A stretch of 47,892 nt of DNA, from positions 1 through 47,892 of the forward strand of contig CAKZQS010000013.1 in assembly GCA_937141935.1 (NCBI GenBank). The letters are read 5' to 3'. The notes below the pieces were generated by a model that saw nothing but the letters and a program-made list of their open reading frames with translations, was not told the origin of the DNA and did not search any database. Position 1 is the stretch's first letter; every line of letters starts with the position of its first letter. Of this stretch, positions 9,545-15,093 are shown piece after piece. Made by a program: the position numbers and the translations under genes. The stretch comes from an uncultured Ectothiorhodospiraceae bacterium (GTDB taxonomy: Bacteria > Pseudomonadota > Gammaproteobacteria > Nevskiales > Oceanococcaceae).

Positions 9545-10603
9545 TCAGCTGCGCGGCTCAAAATCGGTGCCTTCGACGGTGCGAATGCGCCGGTCGTAAA
9601 CGGCCGTCATGCGCGCGCTCTTGTGGCCGGACGCGGCGCGGGGGTCATCGGCCCAGCTGACGCCGGCGGCTTTCAGGTCGTGGAAGGTGAAGCGCTCGGG
9701 CACGGTGGTGTTCGGGTCCGTGGCCGCTGCGGCGCGCAGGTTCTCCCAGGCGAGCTGCCAGCGGTTCTTGAAGCTGTTGCGCTGGTAGGCGCCGCCAGCG
9801 GTCATCTGCACGATTTCCAGCCCCATGGTTCGCTGCTGCTTCGCCAGATCGAGGGCGCCGGCCAGCAGGCTGGTAATGGTGACATCCTGCGTTTTGCTGC
9901 CCTTGCGGCGCACCACGCGGATGACGTTGCGGTCACGGTCGACGGCGGACCAGCGCAGCGAAAGGACTTCGCTGACCCGCAGGCGCAGGCCCACAGCCAG
10001 GCGCATGGCGATTTGCACCTCGATGGGTGCGTGGTCGTGCAGGGCCCAGAACTCGGCCGGGGTCACAAGCCGCTCGCGGCTGGCCTCCTGCTCGCCTTTG
10101 ATGCCGGCGGCGGGGTTCTCGGCCAGGTAGCCATATTCGCGCGCGTAGCCCAGCAGCACGCGCAGCAGGGCCAGCTCGCGGTTGGCGGCCACGGGCGCCT
10201 TCTCGGCGCGGCGGTCCAGATAGGTGCGGATGGTGCGCGCGGTCACGGTGTAGATGATGGCGTCGCCGAACTCGCCGCCCGCTTTGGTGCGGGTGCGGGC
10301 GATGGCCTCGAAGCGCTTTTCGTAGTCCTTGCGGGTGCTCAGCGCCAGGCGCTGCCAGCGGCGGCTGCCTTTGTACTGGCGCCACAGCCAGCGCAGCGTG
10401 CGCTGCTCGGTTTCGCCGGTGATCTTCTCCCACTCGGCCCACACGTCGCTGAGCGGCGTGTCTTCGCGGGTGCCGCGCACCAGCACCACCTGGGGCAGGC
10501 GCTGGCCGTCGCGGTAGCCGCGGTAGATGAACTCGTTGCGCCGGAATGTGGTGTACGGCGGCAGGCCATCATTCTCGGGCCGGCGGCGGCGTCCCATGGG
10601 CAT
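9545..10603 (-). CDS. int: Phage site-specific tyrosine integrase
   Basis: 352 residues. The C-terminal catalytic domain shows GLRLRVSEVLSLRW (first catalytic Arg), then RFTFHDLKAAG (HxLK box; Lys in place of the usual second Arg), and SGHKSARMTAVYDRR (His and nucleophile Tyr). A core-binding SAM-like domain spans about residues 75-190. It ends 80 bp from tRNA-Asn, consistent with integration into that tRNA. Its ATG overlaps the DUF4224 stop (TGATG), which makes it the last gene of the leftward operon that also contains the integron integrase. Confidence 0.93.
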   Translation of the reverse strand: MPMGRRRRPENDGLPPYTTFRRNEFIYRGYRDGQRLPQVVLVRGTREDTPLSDVWAEWEKITGETEQRTLRWLWRQYKGSRRWQRLALSTRKDYEKRFEAIARTRTKAGGEFGDAIIYTVTARTIRTYLDRRAEKAPVAANRELALLRVLLGYAREYGYLAENPAAGIKGEQEASRERLVTPAEFWALHDHAPIEVQIAMRLAVGLRLRVSEVLSLRWSAVDRDRNVIRVVRRKGSKTQDVTITSLLAGALDLAKQQRTMGLEIVQMTAGGAYQRNSFKNRWQLAWENLRAAAATDPNTTVPERFTFHDLKAAGVSWADDPRAASGHKSARMTAVYDRRIRTVEGTDFEPRS

Positions 10604-10812
10604 CAGAACTCTGTCTCCGTCCGGCGCTGATCATCGCCCTGTGGCTGCAGGGTGGCAAGCACGGTGGTCCATATGCGCCCGCCCTTGCCGCGCTGGTAGG
10701 GGATGCGGGCATCTTGCAGGTGCCGCTCCAGATCCGCCCGGCGCTGGTAGCCGGTGGCGCGCATCAGGTCCTCTTCGTAGAGGATGGGGGACATGGGCAG
10801 CGGCGCCTGCAT
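10603..10812 (-). CDS. DUF4224 small DNA-binding-like protein, possible excisionase
   Basis: 69 residues. The segment LYEEDLMRATGYQRRADLERHLQDARIPY has the form of DUF4224, a small winged-helix-like domain repeatedly found directly upstream of phage integrase genes. A recombination-directionality role is inferred from that position and size. It starts 3 nt after the intI stop and its stop overlaps the int start. It is thus the physical and probably translational bridge between the integron integrase and the phage integrase. Confidence 0.75.
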   Translation of the reverse strand: MQAPLPMSPILYEEDLMRATGYQRRADLERHLQDARIPYQRGKGGRIWTTVLATLQPQGDDQRRTETEF

Positions 10813-10815
10813 GGG

Positions 10816-11838
10816 TCAGTGCGCCAGGCTATCCAGCGGGCTGGCCACGGCGCGCCCGCCGCGGTTGAGCACGTGGGTGTAGACCATGGTGGTCTCCACG
10901 TCCTTATGGCCCAGCAGATCCTGCACGGTGCGGATGTCGTAGCCGGCCTCGAGCAGGTGGGTGGCGAAGCTGTGGCGCAGGGTGTGCGCGGTGGCGTGTT
11001 TGTCGATGCGGGCGGCGACCAGCGCGCGCTTGATGGCGCGGCCAATGCGCTTGCTGTCCAGGTGGTGGCGGCGGATGGCGCCGGTCTCGGGGTCGGTGCT
11101 GTAGCGGGGCGAGGCAAAGACCCACTGCCAGGCCATCTCGCGTGCTGCGCGGGGGTATTTGCGGGCGATGGCGTCGGGCAGGTATACGTCGGCCATGCCG
11201 GTGGCCACGTCGCGCTCGTGCCAGCGGCGGCGCTCGGCCAGCAGGCGGCGTAAATCGTCCTCAAGGCTGGCCGGCAGCGGCGCGCGGCGATCCTTGCCGC
11301 CCTTGCCGTGGCGGATGGTGATTTCGTGGCGGTCCAGATTCACGTCCTTGACGCGCAGCCGAAGCGATTCCATCAGCCGCATGCCGGTTCCGTAGAGCAG
11401 CCGGATAATCAGCCCCTCGGTGCCCTGGACGTTGCGCAGCAGGCGCTGCACCTCGCCCCGGGACAGCACGACAGGCACGCGCTGGGGGCGCTTGGCGCGG
11501 GTGACGTTATCCAGCCACGGTAGCTCGATGCCGAGCACGTCACGGTAGAGGAACAGCACCGCAGCCAAGGCCTGGTTCTGGGTGCTGGCGGCCACGTGCC
11601 GCGCGGTGGCCAGGTGCGACAGGAAGGCCTCGACCTCGGGCGCGCCCATGGTGGCCGGGTGCCGCTTGCCGTGGTGCAGGATGAAGCGCCGGCACCATTG
11701 CACGTAGGCCTGCTCGGTGCGACGGCTGTAGTGCTTCTTGCGGATCTCGGCCCGCATCCGGTCCAGCAGCTTGGGTTGCTGGCTGGCCGGTGGGTGCGTA
11801 ACAGCGGCCGATTGCGGTGCGGTGGCGGTTTGGAGCAT
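10816..11838 (-). CDS. intI: Integron integrase IntI
   Basis: 340 residues (IntI1 is 337). Catalytic residues Arg154, His285, Arg288, His311 and Tyr320 align with IntI1 R146/H277/R280/H303/Y312 at a constant offset of 8. The IntI-specific insertion absent from XerC/D is present: LPDAIARKYPRA at 220-231 followed by STDPETGAIRRHHLD at 247-261. The C-terminal TVQDLLGHKDVETTMVYTHV is typical. The protein recombines folded single-stranded attC with attI. ATG 11838 follows an ACGGAGG site. The start codon faces the attI-like site and cassette array, as in classical integrons, but the gene sits inside a phage operon with only 3 nt to the next gene. Confidence 0.97.
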   Translation of the reverse strand: MLQTATAPQSAAVTHPPASQQPKLLDRMRAEIRKKHYSRRTEQAYVQWCRRFILHHGKRHPATMGAPEVEAFLSHLATARHVAASTQNQALAAVLFLYRDVLGIELPWLDNVTRAKRPQRVPVVLSRGEVQRLLRNVQGTEGLIIRLLYGTGMRLMESLRLRVKDVNLDRHEITIRHGKGGKDRRAPLPASLEDDLRRLLAERRRWHERDVATGMADVYLPDAIARKYPRAAREMAWQWVFASPRYSTDPETGAIRRHHLDSKRIGRAIKRALVAARIDKHATAHTLRHSFATHLLEAGYDIRTVQDLLGHKDVETTMVYTHVLNRGGRAVASPLDSLAH

Positions 11839-11869
11839 ATGGCCTCCGTTTTATTTCCCGCTTTCCGGT

Positions 11870-11887
11870 AGCGAATTCAAGTTCGGC
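11870..11887 (+). other. attI-like recombination site
   Basis: The core site GTTCGGC at 11881-11887 is preceded by an imperfect inverted half-site AGCGAAT (11870-11876), separated by TCAA. This is the two-box simple-site layout of attI. It is not flanked by an attC-type hairpin, and it lies between the intI start codon and the first cassette, exactly where attI belongs. The first cassette starts TTCGGC and its attC opens with the complementary GCCGAAC. Confidence 0.7.
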
Positions 11888-11888
11888 G

Positions 11889-12260
11889 TCATGGCATATT
11901 GTCCCCGCCGCAATTGGGGCAGGGCTCGTACTGCTGTTCCTCCCGCATGAAGCGACCGCAGTGGATACATTGGAAGGGCTCGCGTTTCCGGCGCTCCGGC
12001 TTTCGCAGGGTGATTCCGGTTCCCTGTAGCGCCTGCTCCCGGTCGATGATCTGGAAATCCACAGCGGGGCGCGTCCTGGCCTCGATGTATTGCTTGGGCC
12101 AAGGAATATCTGTTTCACGACATTGGTGCTGTGCTACCGCTTCCTCTTTCGTGAAAACGTGGGCCTTGCTCACGTCGGTGGTATAGCCCTTGTGGTCCTT
12201 CGCCCAAAAGAGCACGTCATTTCCGACATAACTGCGGCTGTCTTGCAGCAGAAATTCCAT
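11889..12260 (-). CDS. Cassette 1 protein with C-terminal zinc ribbon
   Basis: 123 residues of unknown function. An N-terminal domain (LLQDSRSYVGNDVLFWAK, then DVSKAHVFTKEEAV) is joined to a C-terminal zinc ribbon with Cys98-X2-Cys101 and Cys114-X2-Cys117. ATG 12260 is preceded by AAGGAG. The gene begins 28 nt left of attC1 and stops 1 nt from the attI core, so it lies antisense to the cassette's attC orientation. The G+C content is clearly lower than that of the phage core genes. The stop is separated from the intI ATG by about 50 nt, so read-through into intI is likely. Confidence 0.85.
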   Translation of the reverse strand: MEFLLQDSRSYVGNDVLFWAKDHKGYTTDVSKAHVFTKEEAVAQHQCRETDIPWPKQYIEARTRPAVDFQIIDREQALQGTGITLRKPERRKREPFQCIHCGRFMREEQQYEPCPNCGGDNMP

Positions 12261-12287
12261 GGTTAGTTCTCCTTGGCGTCGGCTGAC

Positions 12288-12347
12288 GCCGAACAATCGG
12301 CTTCATCGGAAGCCGCTTCGCGGCTCCGCTGAGCCTGGCTGTTATGC
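12288..12347 (+). other. attC1
   Basis: 60 bp from GCCGAAC (R'') to GTTATGC (R'). The arms AATCGGCTTCATCGGAAGCC and GGCTCCGCTGAGCCTGGCT fold around CGCTTCG. The left arm has two unpaired extra bases relative to the right, as in canonical attC (extrahelical bases), which fixes the orientation as plus. Confidence 0.85.
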
Positions 12348-12350
12348 CGC

Positions 12351-12731
12351 TCAGTCATCTTCGTCAGTTTCAATCTCGCCGCCAGCGTGCACGGCCATTA
12401 GCTTCTGCCCGCAGCGACCGTAGCTAGCAATCCACATCGGCGTCATTGCGCCCATCATGTAGTCGCCGCCTTTGTAGCCCTCGAACACCTGACCCATTGC
12501 AGCTTTGCAGTCGGCCAGCAGCCCGCTCGCCTCGCGCAGGCCTTCGTCTCGCTCAAAGGCTAGGTCGCTGTAGTAGCCCCGGTAGCTGTGCGCCCCGGTG
12601 AGGTTTGCCACCATGTCAGTTGGCGCCATCGCTTCCAGCGCGGCAATCAGTTTGCCGAGCGTCATCTGCGTTTCGGCGCGCTCGCGTTGCCACTGTGCGT
12701 TCATGCCGCCCAACAAAGCCTGAATATTCAT
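12351..12731 (-). CDS. Cassette 2 protein, unknown function
   Basis: 126 residues. A helical N-terminus (NIQALLGGMNAQWQRERAET) is followed by a segment LTGAHSYRGYYSDLAFERDE that resembles phage hypothetical proteins; the C-terminus is acidic (ETDEDD). I cannot assign a function. ATG 12731 follows ACGGAG at good spacing, preferred over the longer MPLLNGEN start that would lie next to the core site. The stop falls 4 nt right of attC1, so the gene occupies nearly the whole cassette on the strand opposite to its attC. Confidence 0.85.
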   Translation of the reverse strand: MNIQALLGGMNAQWQRERAETQMTLGKLIAALEAMAPTDMVANLTGAHSYRGYYSDLAFERDEGLREASGLLADCKAAMGQVFEGYKGGDYMMGAMTPMWIASYGRCGQKLMAVHAGGEIETDEDD

Positions 12732-12751
12732 GTTTTCTCCGTTCAGCAGCG

Positions 12752-12824
12752 GCATAACAAATCGCTGAGCCGGACATTTGCGCCGCTGCGCTATGCAAAT
12801 GCCGGTTAGCTCTAGCTGTTATGC
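12752..12824 (+). other. attC2
   Basis: 73 bp from GCATAAC to GTTATGC. Left arm GCT(G)AGCCGG(A)CATTTGC pairs with the right arm GCAAATGCCGGTTAGC. The two bracketed bases are unpaired and sit at the positions of the extrahelical bases in the well-known aadA1 attC. This is the clearest evidence that the attC sites point away from intI. Confidence 0.9.
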
Positions 12825-13036
12825 GTCATTCTGTACCGCCCGCCCTCATGGCGGACAACGACCCGAATCCACTTGGGCGGCCCAAAGTCGGCGTCCGGAA
12901 GTTTCGCGTCATAGCGCCTCGCGGCGGCAAGCGCACCCCTTACATCGGTGTAGGTTTCGACGGTGTAGCTGCGGCGTGTCCGATCAGACATCCAGTAGTT
13001 TTTTCCCTTCCGTGCAATGCTGCCGTTGATCTTCAT
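12812..13036 (-). CDS. Cassette 3 leftward small basic protein
   Basis: 74 residues, basic: KINGSIARKGKNYWMSD at the N-terminus, then a mixed alpha/beta pattern ending RVVVRHEGGRYRMTHNS. Function unknown. ATG 13036 has only a weak ribosome-binding site. The last four codons lie inside attC2 and the stop TAG is formed by attC2 bases. It is divergent from the small DNA-binding-like gene in the same cassette, with a palindromic operator between them. Confidence 0.75.
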   Translation of the reverse strand: MKINGSIARKGKNYWMSDRTRRSYTVETYTDVRGALAAARRYDAKLPDADFGPPKWIRVVVRHEGGRYRMTHNS

Positions 13037-13041
13037 TGCCG

Positions 13042-13095
13042 TTGACTCTTTTGCGTGTTAATGTAGGTACACGATAGCACGGTAAACGTACCTAC
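13042..13095. promoter_or_regulatory. Divergent promoter/operator in cassette 3
   Basis: An inverted repeat GTAGGTAC (13063-13070) / GTACCTAC (13088-13095) lies between the two divergent cassette genes. TTGACT at 13042-13047 could be the rightward -35 box, with TAGGTA 16 bp on as a weak -10. TTTACC on the minus strand (13086-13081) could be the leftward -35. The palindrome would cover both. It is probably the autoregulatory site of the 58-residue DNA-binding-like protein. Confidence 0.55.
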
Positions 13096-13105
13096 GCAAA
13101 CACCA

Positions 13106-13282
13106 ATGCCCAGACCCAAGAAACCAGCCGACGAACGACGCACCGTCAGCCACCCGTTCCAGATTCGGGCCACCGATTCGGAGCGGGCCGCGTGGGACCA
13201 GGCTGCTGGCGATAAGCCCACAAGCACCTGGGCGCGAGAAGTCCTGAACCGCGCCGCCAAGCGTCGGCCCAAAGACGCATAA
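13106..13282 (+). CDS. Cassette 3 rightward ribbon-helix-helix-like protein
   Basis: 58 residues: basic N-terminus MPRPKKPADERRT, a beta-strand HPFQIRATDSERAAWDQAA, then STWAREVLNRAAKR, the layout of small ribbon-helix-helix DNA-binding proteins. It is the only cassette gene in the canonical orientation. Its stop TAA lies in the inner half-site GCATAAC of attC3, as in typical cassettes. It probably binds the palindrome just upstream and controls the divergent 74-residue gene. An antitoxin role is possible but unsupported beyond layout. Confidence 0.75.
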   Translation: MPRPKKPADERRTVSHPFQIRATDSERAAWDQAAGDKPTSTWAREVLNRAAKRRPKDA

Positions 13283-13349
13283 CAGGTCGCTGAACGCGGA
13301 CGCTGCCGTCGCTGCGCGCCGTCATCGCCGGTTAGCTCCAGCGTTCTGT
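13277..13349 (+). other. attC3
   Basis: 73 bp from GCATAAC to GTTCTGT. The left arm GCT(G)AACGCGG(A)CG pairs with CGCCGGTTAGC on the right, with extra bases in the left arm as in attC2. The inner half-site matches the TTATGC core at the start of cassette 3. Confidence 0.8.
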
Positions 13350-13705
13350 GGCAGCAGGCCGCGCCGCACCAAGGCCATCGCTTGCCCCATGCCGCGCTCC
13401 GCGTTGGCTATGCGATCTATCCGGGCCGCCAGCAGCGCGCCTTGGTCGGCTGGTTGCATTTCCCGAAGGTCTCGGGCCGCCTTGCATAGCTCGTCGCCGG
13501 CCTGCACCAATGCGGTTACAGCCTCCCGCGCCCGTTCGTGAATCGCGCGCTGGGCACGCTGAGCGATGATCGCGCGTGCCAGATCGTGATTCACGCCGCC
13601 CTCGTAGTAGCCGGGAACCTCGCGGACTTTCCGCCTTACATCATCCAGCCGGCTGTGGTCGTGCCGGCAGACGGGGCAAACGCCCCTATAGGCTGCAATG
13701 GTCAT
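13322..13705 (-). CDS. Cassette 4 protein with one CXXC motif
   Basis: 127 residues of unknown function. A short CPVCRHDH motif near residue 10 is followed by long helices rich in Arg, Ala and Glu (residues ~40-115), probably a helical bundle or coiled coil. The single CXXC-X-H-X-H could bind one metal ion. ATG 13705 overlaps the stop of the cassette 5 gene (ATGA), so the two are translationally coupled across attC4. Its own 3' end runs through the outer half of attC3 and stops inside that site. Confidence 0.8.
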   Translation of the reverse strand: MTIAAYRGVCPVCRHDHSRLDDVRRKVREVPGYYEGGVNHDLARAIIAQRAQRAIHERAREAVTALVQAGDELCKAARDLREMQPADQGALLAARIDRIANAERGMGQAMALVRRGLLPQNAGANRR

Positions 13706-14067
13706 GCACTGCCTCCATTCGCTCCCTCAGAACAATCGGCTACAGCGGATGCCGCTTCGCGGCTCCGCTGAGCCTGGCTGTTCGGTGTCATCCGCCGCAT
13801 GACAATGCTGGCCCCGGTATCTATGCCGCACTCTTTTGCGTAGCGGCCCACGTTAATAACGTACGCATCGATATTCGGGGCGGTCTGCGCGCAGTGGCGA
13901 ATCATCACCATTTCTAGGCTGGGGTCTTTATTCATAAAGGCAATTGTTCCTCGCTCACCCTCGGCATACTCAACCACCGCCAAAAAAGACACCCCCCGAT
14001 CCTTGCAACGCTTCGCGAGCTTCATCAATTCAGGGGCAATCTGCGTGTCGTACCATTGCTCACTCAC
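13702..14067 (-). CDS. Cassette 5 protein, reads through attC4
   Basis: 121 residues from GTG 14067, chosen because GGAGG stands 5 nt upstream; ATG 14079 in the same frame is an alternative. The body (EQWYDTQIAPELMKLAKRCKD, then VSFLAVVEYAEGERGT, RHCAQTAPNIDAYVINVGRY) is a plausible small alpha/beta protein of unknown function. After MRRM the frame continues without a stop through the whole of attC4, giving the tail MTPNSQAQRSREAASAV and beyond, and ends on the ATG of the cassette 4 gene. The attC site is therefore coding. Confidence 0.8.
   Translation of the reverse strand: MSEQWYDTQIAPELMKLAKRCKDRGVSFLAVVEYAEGERGTIAFMNKDPSLEMVMIRHCAQTAPNIDAYVINVGRYAKECGIDTGASIVMRRMTPNSQAQRSREAASAVADCSEGANGGSA
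13727..13786 (+). other. attC4
   Basis: 60 bp from TCAGAAC to GTTCGGT. The right arm is identical to that of attC1 (GGCTCCGCTGAGCCTGGCT). The left arm GGCT(A)CAGCGGA(T)GCCGC has two extra bases, which gives plus orientation. The whole site is translated in the cassette 5 gene. Confidence 0.82.
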
Positions 14068-14082
14068 TTTCGCCTCCATCGG

Positions 14083-14129
14083 GTGCAACGGCCTGGCCAG
14101 CGGCCGGCCGCTGAGCCGGGCTGTTCGGC
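14083..14129 (+). other. attC5 (short)
   Basis: 47 bp from GTGCAAC to GTTCGGC with arms GCCTGGCCAGCGGCC / GGCCGCTGAGCCGGGC. The left arm has no extra bases and its half-site does not match the TTCGGT core of cassette 5. It is probably a shortened or recombinant attC. Confidence 0.65.
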
Positions 14130-14130
14130 G

Positions 14131-14391
14131 TCATAGCGCGACACCAGCGCCCATTTCGCGGGCTTCGTCAATAGCCCGCGAAACGGCCACGCAAATATCC
14201 GAGTGAGAACCTTTGGCAATGATCCGCGTTCCAGATGGGCGGCTGAACTTGATTTCAACCGCGTATGTGGTGTCTGCCCAATCGCGGTCCACTTCGACGC
14301 GGCCAAGAGTTTCGGCCTCATGCCAAAGCTCGTCGAGCTTGATCTCACGCAAGGGCGTGACCGTAGGCTTCCCCGTCAGCATTTCATTCAT
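14131..14391 (-). CDS. Cassette 6 protein, unknown function
   Basis: 86 residues. After NEMLTGKPTVTPLRE comes a beta-rich core (RDWADTTYAVEIKFSRPSGTRIIAKG) and a C-terminal helix (DICVAVSRAIDEAREM), suggestive of a small alpha/beta fold. No family is recognised. ATG 14391 is preceded by AAGGAG with a 7-nt spacer, strong evidence that the minus strand is the coding one. The stop lies 1 nt right of attC5. Confidence 0.82.
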   Translation of the reverse strand: MNEMLTGKPTVTPLREIKLDELWHEAETLGRVEVDRDWADTTYAVEIKFSRPSGTRIIAKGSHSDICVAVSRAIDEAREMGAGVAL

Positions 14392-14414
14392 GTCCTTACT
14401 CCTTCTCGGCTGAC

Positions 14415-14474
14415 GCCGAACAATCGGCTCCATCGGACCCGCCTTCGGCGGCCCGCTGAGCCTGGCTGTTCATT
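14415..14474 (+). other. attC6
   Basis: 60 bp from GCCGAAC to GTTCATT. The left arm GGCT(C)CATCGG(A)CCCGCC pairs with GGCGGCCCGCTGAGCC, with two extra bases on the left. Its first 15 bases, and seven upstream, repeat those of attC1 exactly, so attC1, attC4 and attC6 belong to one closely related site family. Confidence 0.82.
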
Positions 14475-14706
14475 TCCATGTTCCGGTCGTTTGGTTTACG
14501 TGAGTGCCGGCGGCCAGCTGGTCAGCCGCATTCCTGAAGCGCGCAGCTTCTCTTGCCCCATAACTCGCTGCCATCGGATAGTCAGGAAGGCCGTCTGCTC
14601 GTTCCTGATACCAATCGGCGACCGCCCTATAGAAGCGCTCCCACACGCGTGCGCGGCGGCAGTCTTTTCGCGGCTTCTTTGGGTAGCTGTCTGTCCGTTT
14701 TTTCAT
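14470..14706 (-). CDS. Cassette 7 small basic protein
   Basis: 78 residues, strongly basic N-terminus (MKKRTDSYPKKPRKDCRRARV) then a helix-rich segment (ERFYRAVADWYQERADG) and a turn-rich C-terminus. Possibly nucleic-acid binding; no family recognised. ATG 14706. The stop TGA lies within the outer core of attC6. It is the cassette farthest from attI; its right boundary is the degenerate attC7. Confidence 0.75.
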   Translation of the reverse strand: MKKRTDSYPKKPRKDCRRARVWERFYRAVADWYQERADGLPDYPMAASYGAREAARFRNAADQLAAGTHVNQTTGTWK

Positions 14707-14712
14707 GACGCC

Positions 14713-14775
14713 ACCTAACCCGCCGTTGCACCTGACGAGCCGCTTCGCGGCCCGCCGGTGGACTCAGCGCTGTGC
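14713..14775 (+). other. attC7 (degenerate, distal end of the array)
   Basis: It opens with a perfect RYYYAAC half-site (ACCTAAC, 14713-14719). Arms ACCTGACGAGCCGC / GCGGCCCGCCGGT fold around TTC, but the outer core is eroded to GCTGTGC. The half-site does not match the cassette 7 core. It marks where the array meets the phage early genes. Confidence 0.55.
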
Positions 14776-15062
14776 TCCTCGTCGCAGGGTTCGCCCACCA
14801 GCGCGCCCCTGGCCCGGCGCTGGTCTTCGGAGATCCGGCCGCTGAGCCAGCCGGGCTGCCAGGGGGCGTTGGTGCGGGCCTTGTGCCAGCGGGCGCGGCG
14901 GGATTTGGCGATGGACCAGCCGCGATAGCGGCGGTGGTGGTATGTCTCGGCCTTCAGGCCGGGCTCTAGCTGCACCTGGCGGCCGGTGAGGCGGTCGGTG
15001 ACGGTGAGGCCTGCGGGCAGCGCGGTGGGCTGGCGGTTGCGCATGGCGGCGATGCGGTTCAT
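14715..15062 (-). CDS. Early phage protein whose C-terminus is encoded by attC7
   Basis: 115 residues. The body (ALPAGLTVTDRLTGRQVQLEPG, then a basic YRGWSIAKSRRARWHKARTN segment) is an uncharacterised phage-type protein. The last ~20 residues (EHSAESTGGPRSGSSGATAG) are encoded by attC7 and the stop TAG lies in its half-site. Either this was once a cassette gene, or insertion of the array truncated it. ATG 15062; it sits 31 nt after the cupin-like gene and reads into the cassette array. Confidence 0.7.
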   Translation of the reverse strand: MNRIAAMRNRQPTALPAGLTVTDRLTGRQVQLEPGLKAETYHHRRYRGWSIAKSRRARWHKARTNAPWQPGWLSGRISEDQRRARGALVGEPCDEEHSAESTGGPRSGSSGATAG

Positions 15063-15093
15063 GCGGCGGCCCTGCGGTTGTGCTGCGCGGCCA

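Larger units (their letters stand above)
10816..14775. mobile_element. Integron (intI, attI-like site, seven cassettes) within the prophage
   Basis: The unit comprises intI (minus strand), an attI-like site at 11870-11887, and seven cassettes of roughly 300-525 bp ending at attC sites at 12288, 12752, 13277, 13727, 14083, 14415 and 14713. Cassette core and inner half-site pairs match in cassettes 1, 2, 3 and 6 (for example TTCGGC at the start with GCCGAAC at the end). The cassettes are visibly poorer in G+C than the phage around them. Eight cassette genes are seen, seven on the minus strand and one on the plus strand. Confidence 0.9.

Noticed and set aside
9464-9545. Exact attL core sequence
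   Set aside because: The right end of the prophage is outside the window, so the repeated core cannot be defined; only the tRNA-Asn 3' end is inferred.
11838-14775. Reading the array as inverted, with attC sites on the minus strand so that genes and attC agree
   Set aside because: Gene layout alone (short leader, gene, stop near the site) fits this reading, but the unpaired extra bases lie in the plus-strand left arm of five sites, and the end next to intI has only a simple attI-like core without an attC hairpin.
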